DNA of 48,053 bases from CAZKNF01 sp964554105. GTDB taxonomy: Bacteria; Bacteroidota; Rhodothermia; Rhodothermales; VXPQ01. The first letter of the stretch is position 1, and each line of letters begins with the position of its first letter. A program made the position numbers and the translations under genes. Under the pieces are notes generated by a model that saw only the letters and a program-made list of their open reading frames with translations, searched no databases and was not told the DNA's origin. This document shows, in pieces, positions 16,342 to 24,967 of this stretch. The stretch covers positions 1 through 48,053 of the forward strand of contig CAZKNF010000022.1 in NCBI GenBank assembly GCA_964554105.1. The letters run 5' to 3'.

Positions 16342-19300
16342 TTCGTGCGCTTTCTCGGATCACTCTGCTCATCGTGCTGGGCTATGGTGCGGCGCCTGCC
16401 GTCGAAGCTCAGGAGATATCTTCGCAGGTCGCAGCATCCACCTATCTCGAACCTGAAGTCCAGCAGCGTGTCGCGACTGTCGATTCCCTGACTCAGTTTC
16501 GGACAGAGCTGCGTCCGGACGGACGGTTCGACCTCGATCACCGCGTACTGCGGGCCGAATACCACATCCGTGCGGACCCGTCGCCCCAGCTCCAGACCGA
16601 AGCGGCGGCTCGCCGATATCTGCGTACATCAGAAGCAAAGTTCGGCATCTCGGATCCTGAGAATCAGCTGATTCTTTCCGCTGAAAAGCACGGCTATCGA
16701 TCGTCCCACGTGACGTTTCAACAGACGTACCGAGGCGTGCCGGTGTACAATCGCGAAGTTAAGGTCAACCTCGACCGGGACGGCCGCCCCACGATGGTTC
16801 TGAATGGCTTCGCCCCTCACCTGTCGTCGGCGGGGCTGCTCGCCACCGACCCGAGCATCAGCGTTGACGAGGCGGCGCGCCGTGCGGCGGAAGTCGGGCG
16901 ATCGGACCTCGAAACGGGTGTGCCCGAGCTCGTCGTCTATCCATCCGATCCTCCCCGCCTCGCCTGGAAGCTGATTGCGTGGCCGCAATCCGGAGCTGTC
17001 GAGTGGGAGGTGCTCGTGGATGCCCATACCGGTGAGATTATGCAAATCATGGATCTCTCGTTTCATGCGCACTACCCCGCCTTCGACGGGAAATACGGTG
17101 GTAAAATGGCCCATTCCGCGGGAGGCGAGCTGAATGTCGATTTATCGACGTTGAATGATTCGCCTCTGTCGCCAGCTGTCATTGAAGATGTGGTCGAGCG
17201 CCCCTTCGCGGGCACTCGCATCGTGGACGGCACGGGCCTCGTGTTCGATCCGGATCCCCTCTCGTCAGCCGGGGTCACGTATGCGCCTCCGTACGTCGAC
17301 GCCGACGACGCCGACATTCCGGAGCTAAATGCCGAGCGAAGGTCCGTAATCCTCCGGGACATTTCACAGGGCTCGGATGGGCTGTATCGCTTGGAAGGGC
17401 CGTTCGTCGTGATCGATGACGGTACGCGCGGGAATCCGTATGCGCCGCCCGCGGAGTCTTCGCCCGACGCCTTTCAGTACACGCGCGGTGATGCCTTCTT
17501 TGAAGCCGTCAATGCCTACTATCACGTCGACAAGAGCCAGCGGTATGTACAATCGCTGGATGTCGGCTTCGCGATCAAGAACGAACCTGTGCTCGTCAAT
17601 CCGCACGGTTTCGATACGGATGACTCTCAATATCAGGCGGGCGGAAACATCATCCTTCTCGGCACCGGTGGAATCGATGATGCCGAGGACGCCGACGTCA
17701 TCTGGCACGAGTACGCCCACGCACTGCTGGATTTCAGCGCTCCCGGCATCATCAATACTGGAGACGGCTCAGCGCTGCATGAAGGTTGGGGAGATTACTG
17801 GGCGGCCTCCTACTCGCGCTTTCTTTCGGAAGAGGATCCGACTGTTTCTCCTCACGACTGGTCGCACGTTTTTAACTGGGACGGCAACACGAACTGCTGG
17901 AAAGGTCGCCCACTCGATCATCCCGGACATTACCCCGATCAGGTGGCGTATCCCACGTCGGGATGTGCATCGTTCGGAGGATCCATTTATGAAGCGGGCA
18001 TGCTCTGGGCGACGACGCTGATGGATATCTATCCGCACATCGGCCGGTCGGTTCTGGACCGACTCAACCTGGCGTCGCACGCCTATATCGGGAGTGGAGT
18101 TACATTTCCCGATGCCGCACATGCGATCATCCAGGCCGATGAGGATCTCTATAGTGGAGCGCATGCGAACGTATTGATCGACCAATTCGCATCACGCGGA
18201 TACGTCGACCCCTCGGATTTCGGGCCGATCCTTTCGCACGAAGAACTCGCCGCCACCGAGCAGATCGGAGGTGCCGTCGAGATCGAGGTGAGCGCCGTTG
18301 GAACGACGGCAGAAGTCGACAGCGTCATGGTCTATTTCGGCGACGAAACCGCGATATCCGACCGCATCGTGCTGACGCCACAGGGAGCGAACACTTACCG
18401 AGGGTCGCTGCCGCTGCCGAATGAACCGGGCCGGCTGCATTACTTCATAGAATCAGTGGACGAAGCCGGCCGGAGGCGCCGACTGCCTTCGGATGCGCCG
18501 GTCGAAACCTTTGGGTTCGACGTCGGCCCCGACCAGGTGCCGCCCGTCATCGTGCACGAGCCTCCCGTCCATATATCCGTCGTGGGTTGGCCGATGGACG
18601 TCTACGCGGATGTGAGCGACAATATCGGAGTAGATACCGTATGGGTCGAATATCAGATTCTTGACGTTACTGGCCAGCCGGCGGTCGAAGGCGCGTTCGG
18701 GCTCGAGGGGATCGGAAGCGAGTTCTTTGCGAGGTTTCCTGTTATGCCGCACGAAGTTACGGATGGGGAAGCCGTGAGCTATCGCATTTTCGCCGGGGAT
18801 GCATCGGCCGGCGGCAACGTGTCCGTCGCTCCTGAAGACGGCGCGTTCGAGGTGCGTATTGTTGAAGAGGGCGTACTGCGTGCCTATAATTTTGAGGGCC
18901 ACGGCCACGGGCTGCAGGGAGATGGCGTATGGCGGCGCAGCGAGCCCAATTTCGGGCTGCGCGTCGCACACTCAGGCGAATTTGTTTGGGAGACGCGCGA
19001 CGCGGGAGCATATCCGGATTTCACACAGCGATCGACGCTGCGCCTGCCGCCGATCGATGTAAGCGGGATAGAGTCGACATATCTCGTGTTCTGGCACTGG
19101 TACGACTTCGAGCACGACGGTGCGGCCGAACCCGGAGTGTTCCATTCTGAAGCCAATCTCTGGGATGGCGGCAATGTTAAGGTGTCGGTTGACGGCGGTG
19201 AGACGTGGAGCGTGCCGGACCCTGAAGGCGGATACAATGGGGTGATCAGCGAACGATCCGGGAACCCCATGGCGGGAGAGCCTGCCTTCGGTGGCTTCAG

Positions 19301-20552
19301 CTACGGATGGAGGCAGGAGATTGTCCCGCTGCCTGAAGCGGCCGAGATTTCGATTCGATTCGATTTCGCAACGGACGACGACAACGACGGGCAGGCACTT
19401 CATTTTGCGGGATGGTTCATCGACGATGTGTCTGTAACCTCCGTGTACCCGGCCGATGCCGATGCGCCGAGGCTTCTATCCGTTCCGGACGAAAGATCGG
19501 TGCGCGTCCCCGGTCAGGAGGACACACCGCAGATTTCTGTGACGGCAGAGGACGACACCGGCATCGAAGGGGTGTTCTCAGAGTACACCATCTATGAGGG
19601 AGGTTTTGCGGAGAGCGGCGTCGTACGGCTCGCCATGGCCGAAACGGATGCGGACATTTACCATGGAGGCGTCGTGCCACCGCAATCCTTCTCGGCGGGA
19701 GATCGCATTGAATACCGGCTGCGCGTGCGGGATTTCGCGGGTAACGAGGCAGTTTATCCGGGTTCCGACGATCTGTTCGTAGTCGACTACCGTGCGGTAC
19801 AGCGTTCGAGCGCTCTCTCCGGTGTCGTCTCCACCGGCGCCTGGCATGTGCAGGGCGGCACCTGGCTGACGTCCGACGCAGAGGCGCGGGCGTCCCCGTC
19901 GAGCCTCGTCCTTGCGCCGGTCACCCTTCCATCGAACAGCGAATCTGCCACCTTGATCGTCGAGCATCGGTATGAGCTCCCGGAGTCTACCGGTGGCAAT
20001 CTGAAAATTTCCACGGATGACGGCGGAACGTGGGCACTCGCCACGCCTAAGGGAGGCTATCCAGAATCGTTCGGTGCGACAGATCACTCCATGGCAGGAG
20101 AAGGTGTTTTCGCCGGGTCGTCTGCGGGAGCTGAAATTGCGGCATTCGATCTCTCACCCTATGCCGGAGAGCGGATCCGCATACGTTTCGATTTTGCCCA
20201 CACAGGACTTGTAGCGGCCGGATCAGGCTGGTTCATTGATGCAGCGGTATATGAGTCCCTTTCACCTGACGATGAGTTCGAGACGCCGTTCGAGCTGGAG
20301 CTCCACGCGAATTTTCCTGATCCTTTCGCCGATCGGACGACGATTTCCTACTCCATTTCGGATCGAGGTCCGGTGCGGCTCTCCGTCTTTGATATGCTCG
20401 GCCGGCGCGTCGCGCTCATTCGGCACGTCATCCAGGATGCCGGCATCTATACGGTACAGTACGATGGCTCACATCTTTCGAGCGGAGTCTACCTGCTGCA
20501 TCTCGAAACTTCGGAAGGGAATCGGACGGAGCGCATGATTGTAGCGCGGTGA
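16338..20552 (+). CDS. Secreted M36/M4-like zinc metalloprotease with T9SS sorting domain
   Basis: Exported protease of 1404 residues. Signal peptide about 1-24 (SRITLLIVLGYGAAP); fungalysin/thermolysin-type propeptide (YRGVPVYNREVKVNLDRDG) and PepSY-like part; catalytic domain with HEYAH (zinc ligands His457 and His461, catalytic Glu458) and third ligand Glu482 in HEGWGDYWA, the gluzincin arrangement nearest to fungalysin (M36). Then Ig/bacterial-surface-like domains, two MAM/jelly-roll-like modules (about 845-1035 and 1160-1305, each with GGNVKVSVDGG/GGNLKISTDDG, GWFID and similar), and a C-terminal T9SS type A domain (NFPDPFADRTTISY, VFDMLGRRV, SSGVYLLHLE). The frame runs upstream inside metK, but GTG at 16338 gives the signal peptide at residue 1 and has AGGAGAG at 16326-16332. 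The 4-base overlap with metK implies coupled translation. Confidence 0.88.
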   Translation: MIRALSRITLLIVLGYGAAPAVEAQEISSQVAASTYLEPEVQQRVATVDSLTQFRTELRPDGRFDLDHRVLRAEYHIRADPSPQLQTEAAARRYLRTSEAKFGISDPENQLILSAEKHGYRSSHVTFQQTYRGVPVYNREVKVNLDRDGRPTMVLNGFAPHLSSAGLLATDPSISVDEAARRAAEVGRSDLETGVPELVVYPSDPPRLAWKLIAWPQSGAVEWEVLVDAHTGEIMQIMDLSFHAHYPAFDGKYGGKMAHSAGGELNVDLSTLNDSPLSPAVIEDVVERPFAGTRIVDGTGLVFDPDPLSSAGVTYAPPYVDADDADIPELNAERRSVILRDISQGSDGLYRLEGPFVVIDDGTRGNPYAPPAESSPDAFQYTRGDAFFEAVNAYYHVDKSQRYVQSLDVGFAIKNEPVLVNPHGFDTDDSQYQAGGNIILLGTGGIDDAEDADVIWHEYAHALLDFSAPGIINTGDGSALHEGWGDYWAASYSRFLSEEDPTVSPHDWSHVFNWDGNTNCWKGRPLDHPGHYPDQVAYPTSGCASFGGSIYEAGMLWATTLMDIYPHIGRSVLDRLNLASHAYIGSGVTFPDAAHAIIQADEDLYSGAHANVLIDQFASRGYVDPSDFGPILSHEELAATEQIGGAVEIEVSAVGTTAEVDSVMVYFGDETAISDRIVLTPQGANTYRGSLPLPNEPGRLHYFIESVDEAGRRRRLPSDAPVETFGFDVGPDQVPPVIVHEPPVHISVVGWPMDVYADVSDNIGVDTVWVEYQILDVTGQPAVEGAFGLEGIGSEFFARFPVMPHEVTDGEAVSYRIFAGDASAGGNVSVAPEDGAFEVRIVEEGVLRAYNFEGHGHGLQGDGVWRRSEPNFGLRVAHSGEFVWETRDAGAYPDFTQRSTLRLPPIDVSGIESTYLVFWHWYDFEHDGAAEPGVFHSEANLWDGGNVKVSVDGGETWSVPDPEGGYNGVISERSGNPMAGEPAFGGFSYGWRQEIVPLPEAAEISIRFDFATDDDNDGQALHFAGWFIDDVSVTSVYPADADAPRLLSVPDERSVRVPGQEDTPQISVTAEDDTGIEGVFSEYTIYEGGFAESGVVRLAMAETDADIYHGGVVPPQSFSAGDRIEYRLRVRDFAGNEAVYPGSDDLFVVDYRAVQRSSALSGVVSTGAWHVQGGTWLTSDAEARASPSSLVLAPVTLPSNSESATLIVEHRYELPESTGGNLKISTDDGGTWALATPKGGYPESFGATDHSMAGEGVFAGSSAGAEIAAFDLSPYAGERIRIRFDFAHTGLVAAGSGWFIDAAVYESLSPDDEFETPFELELHANFPDPFADRTTISYSISDRGPVRLSVFDMLGRRVALIRHVIQDAGIYTVQYDGSHLSSGVYLLHLETSEGNRTERMIVAR

Positions 20553-20580
20553 GCCTTTTTCCCGGGATACGCAACCTGCC

Positions 20581-20611
20581 GCCGCCGATTCCCGGTGCGG
20601 CTTGAATTTTT
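20581..20611 (+). terminator. Weak intrinsic terminator after the metalloprotease gene
   Basis: GCCGC (20581-20585) can pair with GCGGC (20597-20601) and is followed by TTGAATTTTT. The stem is short and the loop is 11 bases, so strength is doubtful. Confidence 0.4.
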
Positions 20612-20780
20612 GACTCAGCGGGAGCAACCCCATAGCGAGATCCGTACCTAAGCGTCTGTACGATTGGATGGATGTTTCTCGGATGGGTTATTTTGGGGGA
20701 ACCTCGGAAAACCAGGTTTGGCCGAGATGCAATCCAGGTCGAGTCTGCAGGCAAATATTCTAGACGACCATAGGAGGAAA

Positions 20781-22058
20781 ATGGATTACAGAGAGGGCGC
20801 ATACAAGGTACGAGATCTGCAAATGGCCGACGCCGGGAGGTTGCGCATCGAATGGGCCGAGAGCCGTATGCCGGTATTGATCAGTCTTCGCGATCGATAT
20901 GAGGAGTCGAAGCCATTCGAGGGGTATAAAATAGCGGGATGCCTGCATGTGACGAAGGAGACGGCAGTACTCGTCGAGACATTCGCCGCTTGCGGTGCCG
21001 AGGTTGCCTGGTCGGGCTGCAACCCGCTGAGCACCAACGATGAAGTCTCGGCCGCGCTGGCCAAGGCAGGTATCGAGATATATGCCTGGCATGGCCAGAA
21101 CGTCGAAGAATTCTACTGGAGCATCGATCGTTCGATCGACAAGCCGCCGCACCTGACACTCGACGACGGCGCCGATCTCATCTTTCGCGTCCACAATAAA
21201 TACCCCGAGCTCGCAGATCACATTATCGGTGGTTCCGAAGAGACGACCACCGGAGTCCACCGGCTACGCGCGATGGCGGCGGACGGAAAGCTTCTCTATC
21301 CGGTATATGCCGTCAATGACGCCGAGACGAAGTGGGATTTCGATAACGTCTACGGAACGGGCCAGAGCACTCTTGACGGCATTCTAAGGGCCTCGTCAGT
21401 ACTGCTTGCAGGCAAGAACTTCGTCGTCGCCGGCTACGGCCACTGCGGCCGAGGTGTTGCAATGCGCGCCAGAGGTATGGGCGCAAATGTAATCGTCACA
21501 GAGGTAAAGCCGACCGCTGCGCTAAAAGCCACTCTCGAAGGCTGTCGCGTCATGACGATGGACGAAGCGGCTGAGGTCGGGGACGTTTTCGTCACGGCAA
21601 CAGGAATGAAGGACGTCATTCGCGGCCGACACTTTGTAAAAATGAAAGACGGCGCGGTGGTGTGCAACACGGGCCACTACGACGTGGAACTGAACCTGAA
21701 GGAACTGGCCGAGCTATCGACGGACGCCCGGCTCGTTCGTGACAGCAACCGTGAATACACGCTCGAAAATGGCAAGAAGGTCTTCGTGCTCGCGGACGGC
21801 CGACTCGTCAATCTCGCTGCTGCGGAAGGCCATCCGTCCGAGGTCATGGATATGAGCTTCGCCAATCAGTTCAACGCGCTCCTGAAGCTGGTCCAGTCCA
21901 AGGAAGCGGGAGAAACGCTGCCGCGCGATGTGATTGACCTCCCCGTGGAGCTGGATCAGGAAATCGCAGGCATTAAGCTTGAGACGATGGGCCTATCTAT
22001 AGACCAACTTAGCGATGAGCAAGTAGCCTATGCGACGGACTACTCGGCAGGGACGTAG
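20781..22058 (+). CDS. ahcY: S-adenosylhomocysteine hydrolase
   Basis: Splits S-adenosylhomocysteine, the product of methyl transfer, to adenosine and homocysteine, with tightly bound NAD. The 425 residues correspond to the shorter type without the roughly 40-residue insertion of many proteobacterial and eukaryotic enzymes. Visible: HVTKETAVLVETFAACGAEVAWSGCNPLSTND substrate region (parts), GGSEETTTGVHRL, DFDNVYGTGQST, NAD-binding GYGHCGRGVA, and VCNTGHYDVELN. The upstream frame is open to 20664, but ATG 20781 has AGGAGGA at 20772-20778 and begins the usual N-terminal helix. The 228-base leader has a hairpin (20703-20707 with 20722-20726, plus an inner CCA/TGG) of unknown meaning; no canonical SAH riboswitch is recognisable. 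Confidence 0.96.
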   Translation: MDYREGAYKVRDLQMADAGRLRIEWAESRMPVLISLRDRYEESKPFEGYKIAGCLHVTKETAVLVETFAACGAEVAWSGCNPLSTNDEVSAALAKAGIEIYAWHGQNVEEFYWSIDRSIDKPPHLTLDDGADLIFRVHNKYPELADHIIGGSEETTTGVHRLRAMAADGKLLYPVYAVNDAETKWDFDNVYGTGQSTLDGILRASSVLLAGKNFVVAGYGHCGRGVAMRARGMGANVIVTEVKPTAALKATLEGCRVMTMDEAAEVGDVFVTATGMKDVIRGRHFVKMKDGAVVCNTGHYDVELNLKELAELSTDARLVRDSNREYTLENGKKVFVLADGRLVNLAAAEGHPSEVMDMSFANQFNALLKLVQSKEAGETLPRDVIDLPVELDQEIAGIKLETMGLSIDQLSDEQVAYATDYSAGT

Positions 22059-22084
22059 TGGGGACGGGGATCGGTGAGCATTTC

Positions 22085-22435
22085 TCACTCGTCCGTGTCC
22101 CACGTAAGAATGTCCTCCTCATTCTTCTCCTTCGTCTCCCACTCTTCGGCATCCGGAAGGCCGTCGACTTTCTCGGTGATGTTGTAGCCGAGGTCACGCC
22201 ACTGCTTGGACAGGTAGTCGTTCCACTCGCGATAATGAGACCACTTCTCCGGAAGCTCATCATCTGCGTAAATCGCCTCGACGGGGCAAACCGGGACGCA
22301 TGCATTACAGTCGATACATTCGTCCGGATGGATTGCCAAAAAATTCGGCCCTTCGTAGAAGCAGTCTACGGGGCATACTTCTACGCAGTCCGTGTACTTG
22401 CAATTGATGCACGGTTCTGCAACGATATATGGCAT
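22085..22435 (-). CDS. fdxA: Seven-iron ferredoxin (FdxA / Azotobacter FdI type)
   Basis: Soluble electron carrier of 116 residues with one [3Fe-4S] and one [4Fe-4S] cluster. All cysteines of Azotobacter ferredoxin I are present, each shifted by one: Cys9, Cys12, Cys17, Cys21, Cys25, Cys40, Cys43, Cys46 and Cys50, in the motifs CINCKYTDCVEVCP and CIDCNACVPVCP, and the segment CFYEGPNFL is shared. The C-terminal extension ends in an acidic tail (EEDILTWDTDE). Start ATG 22433-22435. It converges with ahcY (26-base gap) and diverges from mgsA. The redox partner cannot be told from the neighbours. Confidence 0.95.
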   Translation of the reverse strand: MPYIVAEPCINCKYTDCVEVCPVDCFYEGPNFLAIHPDECIDCNACVPVCPVEAIYADDELPEKWSHYREWNDYLSKQWRDLGYNITEKVDGLPDAEEWETKEKNEEDILTWDTDE

Positions 22436-22632
22436 AGGTTATCTGGACAATTTGCTCATTCGAGTACTGACTCGCACCGCTTCGGGCGGCCGTCAAGATA
22501 CGGTAGGAGTAAGGGCTTGACAAGCCGTTCGGCGGCCCACCGCGTTCACATCGTCGTCGCGTGAATGTGATACGTCACAGGGCGATCGGCGATCGGTTCC
22601 ATGGCAGAACCGATCGAAGAGCTTCATGTAAG

Positions 22633-22640
22633 TACATTTG
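22633..22640 (+). promoter_or_regulatory. -7 promoter element upstream of mgsA
   Basis: TACATTTG at 22633-22640 matches the Bacteroidota -7 consensus TAnnTTTG exactly. No TTTG is found 17-23 bases upstream. The predicted transcript start, near 22646, lies after the ATG at 22601, which supports initiation of mgsA at 22679 rather than 22601. Confidence 0.5.
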
Positions 22641-22678
22641 CCGACCGTCCGTGTACATATCCTACCGCCCCATGTGAG

Positions 22679-23095
22679 ATGCCCATGCAAAAGAAGATCA
22701 GAACCATCGCACTCATCGCGCACGACGGCAAGAAGGCCGACATGATGGCATTTGCCATCCAGAACAAAGAGGTTCTGAAAAACTTCGAGCTCATAGCGAC
22801 CGGCACGACGGGGATGCTGCTGAGCGACAAGGTTGGCCTTGTCGTGGATCGGCATCTCTCAGGTCCCCTCGGCGGGGACGTGCAAATTGCGGCGCGCGTC
22901 GTGACGGGGGACGTACATGCCGTCTTCTTCTTCGTGGATCCGCTCGACAAGCACCCTCACGATCCGGATATCCAGACGTTGCTGCGTCTCTGCAACGTAC
23001 ACAATGTGCCGCTGGCAACGAATGCAGCGACGGCACAGTTCATTCTCAGCAGCCAGAATATAGAGGCGGAGCGAGCTAGTATTTCTTCGACCTGA
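22679..23095 (+). CDS. mgsA: Methylglyoxal synthase
   Basis: Converts dihydroxyacetone phosphate to methylglyoxal and phosphate, a bypass that relieves phosphate-limited glycolysis. Residues matching the E. coli catalytic set are present at a constant offset of four: His15 (LIAHDGKK), Asp67 (SGPLGGD), Asp87 (FFVDPLD), His94 and Asp97 (PHDPDIQTLL). The phosphate-binding ATGTTG motif is at 40-45 and PLATNAATA near 111-119. I use ATG 22679, giving 138 residues, since the frame-extending ATG at 22601 lies upstream of a good promoter element and would add an unrelated tail; ATG 22685 is another choice. Cytosolic. Divergent from fdxA. Confidence 0.94.
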   Translation: MPMQKKIRTIALIAHDGKKADMMAFAIQNKEVLKNFELIATGTTGMLLSDKVGLVVDRHLSGPLGGDVQIAARVVTGDVHAVFFFVDPLDKHPHDPDIQTLLRLCNVHNVPLATNAATAQFILSSQNIEAERASISST

Positions 23096-23208
23096 TGCGG
23101 AATCGGCGATTCAGTAACAGGCTCGCCACCGATGTGACGATGCTCAAAAGTCTTATTTAGCGTGGATATCGCCAATGTGCACGCCGTTACACTCTATACG
23201 TAAGACTC

Positions 23209-23236
23209 TTGAAAGGGAGTGCGAATACTAAGTTTA
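23209..23236 (+). promoter_or_regulatory. Probable promoter of the CsbD-like gene
   Basis: TTG at 23209-23211, 17 bases, then TAAGTTTA at 23229-23236, one base off TAnnTTTG. The predicted start of transcription lies about 12 bases before the gene's ATG at 23255. Confidence 0.45.
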
Positions 23237-23254
23237 ACAGTTGCGAGGTGTGAT

Positions 23255-23473
23255 ATGGATAACCCGCGTGAACAAAAGATGGGAGGTTCGTGGAAGCAGT
23301 TCAAAGGCCGGATTAAGGAGGCCTGGGGATCGCTCTCCGACGACGATTTGGATCGCTTTGAAGGACGACGCGACCAGCTTGAGGGCTTAATCGAGCAGAA
23401 AACCGGTGAGTCCCGCCAGAACATTAAGAAGGAGCTCGACCGGGTCTCGACTGAGACGAAGTACAAGTTCTGA
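23255..23473 (+). CDS. CsbD-family stress-response protein
   Basis: A 72-residue, hydrophilic, highly charged helical protein of the CsbD family, whose members are induced by general stress in Bacillus and many other bacteria; biochemical function is unknown. The family pattern is clear: SWKQFKGRIKEAWGSLSDDDL, then RFEGRRDQLEGLIEQKTG and a C-terminal amphipathic helix. ATG 23255 is chosen because GAGGTG stands 9 bases in front and CsbD proteins begin just ahead of this motif; the frame can be extended to 23219. It has its own promoter-like sequence and a strong terminator, so it is a single-gene unit. Confidence 0.88.
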   Translation: MDNPREQKMGGSWKQFKGRIKEAWGSLSDDDLDRFEGRRDQLEGLIEQKTGESRQNIKKELDRVSTETKYKF

Positions 23474-23514
23474 GCTTCTTCTTGAAAATGCTGCACCGGA
23501 GATGGAGCAGTAGG

Positions 23515-23550
23515 AGAGCGTCCCAGCCAGCGTGCCGGGGCGCTCTTTTT
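23515..23550 (+). terminator. Intrinsic terminator after the CsbD-like gene
   Basis: AGAGCGTCCC (23515-23524) pairs with GGGGCGCTCT (23537-23546), ten pairs with one G-U, around a 12-base loop and followed by TTTT. Confidence 0.85.
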
Positions 23551-23605
23551 CATGGAGGATGATCTTTCACAATGATCAGCGTTCGCTCTGGGACACGGCT
23601 CAAGA

Positions 23606-24643
23606 TTAGAGGTTGAACAGGTTCGGTCCGCCTCCGGGCAACTCGAGGTTGAAGTGCTGGTACGCACGCTTCGTGGCGCAACGCCCGCGAGCGGTCCGTT
23701 CGAGGAAGGCCTCCTGGATTAAGTACGGCTCGTATACCTCCTCGATCGTGCCCGCATCTTCTCCCACCGAGACGGAGAGATTCTGGAGTCCGGTAGGACC
23801 TCCTCCAAACTTCTCGATGAGTGTGAGCAAAATTCGTGTATCCATATCGTCGAGGCCGTGTTCGTCGACGTCGAGCGCGTTCAGTGCATGATCGGCGATT
23901 TCGCGCGAAATGGCGCCATCGCCTTTCACCTCCGCGAAATCCCGCGTTCGGCGGAGCAATCTATTAGCCACTCGTGGGGTGCCCCTGCTCCGGGTTGCGA
24001 TTTCACGCGCCCCGCCCTGTGATATCTCGACTCCAAGAATTCCAGCGGAGCGTTCGACGATTTGTTGCAGCACGTCGGCGCGGTAATAATCATAGCGGAA
24101 ATCGATGCCGAAGCGTGCGCGCAGGGGTGCGGTGAGCAGGCCTTTTCGTGTCGTGGCGCCGATGAGCGTGAAGGGCGGCAGCGTAATCTTCACGCTCCGC
24201 GCGTTAGGACCCGAGTCGATGAGGATGTCGATTCGGTAATCCTCCATCGCCGAGTAGAGGTATTCTTCGACAATGGAGCTGAGCCGGTGAATCTCGTCGA
24301 TGAATAGGACGTCACCATCTCCGAGGTTCGTCAAGATTCCGGCGATGCCGGCGGGTTTGTCCAGAACGGGGCCACTGGTCGTCGTGATGTTCGACCCCAT
24401 TTCGTCGGCGATGATGTAGGCGAGGGTTGTCTTCCCGAGACCGGGCGGGCCTGAGAGGAGCACGTGATCCAGCGTATCACCCCGCTGCAATGCAGCCGTC
24501 ATGAATACGCTCAGGTTCTCCTTGATTTTGTCCTGTCCTATAAACTCATCCAGCGAACGGGGCCGGAGCGCCTTCTCCAGATCCTCCTCCGCCTGCTGGG
24601 GGCGGGGAGACAGCATCTCATCATTTCGGTCAGGAATGTTCAT
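23606..24643 (-). CDS. ruvB: Holliday junction branch-migration helicase RuvB
   Basis: AAA+ motor that, with RuvA, drives branch migration of Holliday junctions. The 345 residues fit. Walker A is GPPGLGKTT (Lys71, Thr72), Walker B LFIDEIH (Asp116, Glu117), sensor 1 IGATTRKGLLTAPLRARFGI with arginine finger, and the winged-helix C-terminus contains GGGPTGLQNLSVSVGED and a final LPGGGPNLF segment. Start ATG 24641-24643. It converges with the CsbD-like gene. No ruvA or ruvC is nearby, which is common outside the gamma-proteobacteria. Confidence 0.97.
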   Translation of the reverse strand: MNIPDRNDEMLSPRPQQAEEDLEKALRPRSLDEFIGQDKIKENLSVFMTAALQRGDTLDHVLLSGPPGLGKTTLAYIIADEMGSNITTTSGPVLDKPAGIAGILTNLGDGDVLFIDEIHRLSSIVEEYLYSAMEDYRIDILIDSGPNARSVKITLPPFTLIGATTRKGLLTAPLRARFGIDFRYDYYRADVLQQIVERSAGILGVEISQGGAREIATRSRGTPRVANRLLRRTRDFAEVKGDGAISREIADHALNALDVDEHGLDDMDTRILLTLIEKFGGGPTGLQNLSVSVGEDAGTIEEVYEPYLIQEAFLERTARGRCATKRAYQHFNLELPGGGPNLFNL

Positions 24644-24967
24644 GGGGAATCATTCTATACAGTATTTCGCAACGCGGAAGATACGGCTGAAAGGTTGGAA
24701 AATGGATAGTAGCCATCGGTGATAGGGGAATCCGGGAGGTGAAAAGACGTGAATCAAGCAGCCCGGCTCTATTCCGTTGCCCTCGGATTCATGCTCCAGG
24801 GAATCATCTACCCCTCTGGGGCAAAGAACGTGTCGTGGAACGTCTCTCCAAGCGGACTTTGGTTACCTAAATCATTCTGTTCTAAACAATTGTTAATCTG
24901 ACAAATAACAGTAGTCAAATCGGTTTCGTTTGACAAGTAGGCGTCCCCTCGATACGTTTGAGGCATT
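24644..24967. other. 324-base divergent gap between ruvB and the DUF3109 gene
   Basis: Contains the promoter of the DUF3109-rpoN unit at its right end (24929-24960) and presumably the ruvB promoter on the other strand, for which no clear element was found. AT-rich towards the right (24865-24935). No gene or RNA recognised. Confidence 0.5.
24929..24960 (+). promoter_or_regulatory. Bacteroidota-type promoter of the DUF3109-rpoN unit
   Basis: TTTG at 24929-24932, a 20-base spacer, and TACGTTTG at 24953-24960: both elements match the Bacteroidota sigma-A consensus (TTTG / TAnnTTTG) without a mismatch. The ATG of the gene starts 8 bases after the -7 element, so the mRNA should have almost no leader. 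Confidence 0.75.

Noticed and set aside
20612..20780. Possible SAH riboswitch before ahcY
   Set aside because: A hairpin at 20703-20726 exists, but the conserved SAH core is not recognisable.
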